A stretch of DNA of 24,159 nt. Origin: DATILI01 sp035476635 (lineage in GTDB: Bacteria > Pseudomonadota > Gammaproteobacteria > Burkholderiales > Burkholderiaceae_C). This document shows positions 23,606-24,159 of this stretch, in pieces. The first letter of the stretch is position 1; the number at the start of each line of letters is the position of its first letter. Under the pieces are notes generated by a model, which was not told the DNA's origin, did not search any database, and saw only the letters and a list, made by a program, of their open reading frames with translations. The DNA is taken from assembly GCA_035476635.1 (NCBI GenBank), contig DATILI010000178.1, positions 1 through 24,159 of the forward strand, read 5' to 3'. The position numbers and the translations under genes are program-made.

Positions 23606-24159
23606 ATGAAGGCAAATCACTTTCCATGGATTGCCGCCGGCAGCGCGCTGCTGGCGTTGGCGAGCATCGCAGCGCAAGCCCAGCCCATGTACCGCATCGT
23701 CGGGCCCGACGGCAAGGTCACTTTTTCAGATCGTCCGCCGGCCGAAGGTGCTGGCGGGAAGTCGACTGCGACAAGCGCGGCAACCCGGGTGGGCACCGAC
23801 AGCGGCGCCAACCTGCCCTTTGAAGTGCGCGAGGTTGCCAACCGCTACCCCGTGACCTTGTATTCCGCACCCAACTGCTCGCCCTGCGCAAGTGCGCGCA
23901 ACCTGCTGGTCAATCGGGGCGTCCCGTTCGCGGAGCGCACCGTCAGCACCAATGAAGATGCGGAAGCACTGCAGCGCGTGAGCGGCGATACATCGCTGCC
24001 CTTCGCCACCATTGGCGGCCAGCAGCTCAAGGGCTTCTCCGACGTGGAGTGGACGCAGTACCTCGACGCCGCGGGCTACGCCAAGACTTCGCAGCTGCCA
24101 TCCAACTACCGCCAACCGCCGGCGACGCCCTTGGTAGCGGTCAAGCGCGCGGACGAGGC
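23606..24159 (+). CDS. DUF4124 and glutaredoxin domain secreted protein, 3' end outside window
   Basis: The frame is open from the ATG at 23606 to the right edge (184 complete codons). GGAGG precedes the ATG by five bases. Residues 1-26 are a Sec signal peptide ending AQAQ. Residues about 27-46 (MYRIVGPDGKVTFSDRPP) match the DUF4124 domain. A low-complexity Ala/Thr/Ser linker follows. Residues about 80-155 form a glutaredoxin-like thioredoxin fold with the active site NCSPC (Cys91, Cys94), the cis-Pro region SLPFATIGG and the following LKGFSDVEW. Export with a redox CxxC suggests a periplasmic thiol role, but no substrate is known. It is probably in the folD-prlC transcript. Confidence 0.88.
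   Translation, partial: MKANHFPWIAAGSALLALASIAAQAQPMYRIVGPDGKVTFSDRPPAEGAGGKSTATSAATRVGTDSGANLPFEVREVANRYPVTLYSAPNCSPCASARNLLVNRGVPFAERTVSTNEDAEALQRVSGDTSLPFATIGGQQLKGFSDVEWTQYLDAAGYAKTSQLPSNYRQPPATPLVAVKRADE

Overview
The window is GC-rich chromosomal DNA from a betaproteobacterium, most likely Burkholderiales and close to Comamonadaceae. The signs are an orphan Bug-type solute-binding protein, a pyruvate dehydrogenase (PDH) operon whose lpdA carries its own lipoyl domain, a proteasome-like gene of the type known from betaproteobacteria inside that operon, and many ATGA stop/start overlaps. No rRNA, tRNA, CRISPR array, transposase or phage gene was seen.

Left part (1-2760): the end of an NlpC/P60 peptidase gene runs in from the left edge. 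A leftward group follows: a small secreted protein, a Bug-family periplasmic binding protein, an unlisted 53-residue membrane protein and a hypothetical protein.

Centre-left (3005-7847): a tight rightward cluster of six genes. Two encode a periplasmic molybdenum hydroxylase of the isoquinoline 1-oxidoreductase type (a [2Fe-2S] subunit and a Tat-exported molybdopterin subunit). Four encode SoxX, a SoxY-like carrier, SoxZ and diheme SoxA. SoxB and SoxCD are absent from the window, and the SoxY-like protein ends in AACIEGEN instead of the thiosulfate-carrier GGCGG arm. This is the best candidate for a little-described system: a Sox-type carrier-thiol pathway in which a different molybdoenzyme may act on the carrier-bound substrate. 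A GlxA-type regulator (leftward) and a MAPEG membrane protein (rightward) follow.

Centre-right (9429-17268): a leftward PDH operon, aceE, aceF, a proteasome-like Ntn-hydrolase, lpdA and a probable DUF6929 gene. aceE is interrupted by one in-frame TAA at 16405-16407 in otherwise intact coding sequence. aceF carries a palindromic repeat read through in its linker. An AT-rich region with a perfect inverted repeat at 17361-17383 separates this operon from a divergent two-component system.

Right part (17444-24159): a PAS-containing sensor histidine kinase, a FixJ-type response regulator, a clear terminator, folD, an M3 oligopeptidase (prlC) and a DUF4124-glutaredoxin protein cut by the right edge. 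The kinase/regulator pair is a plausible controller of the PDH operon, but this rests on position only.
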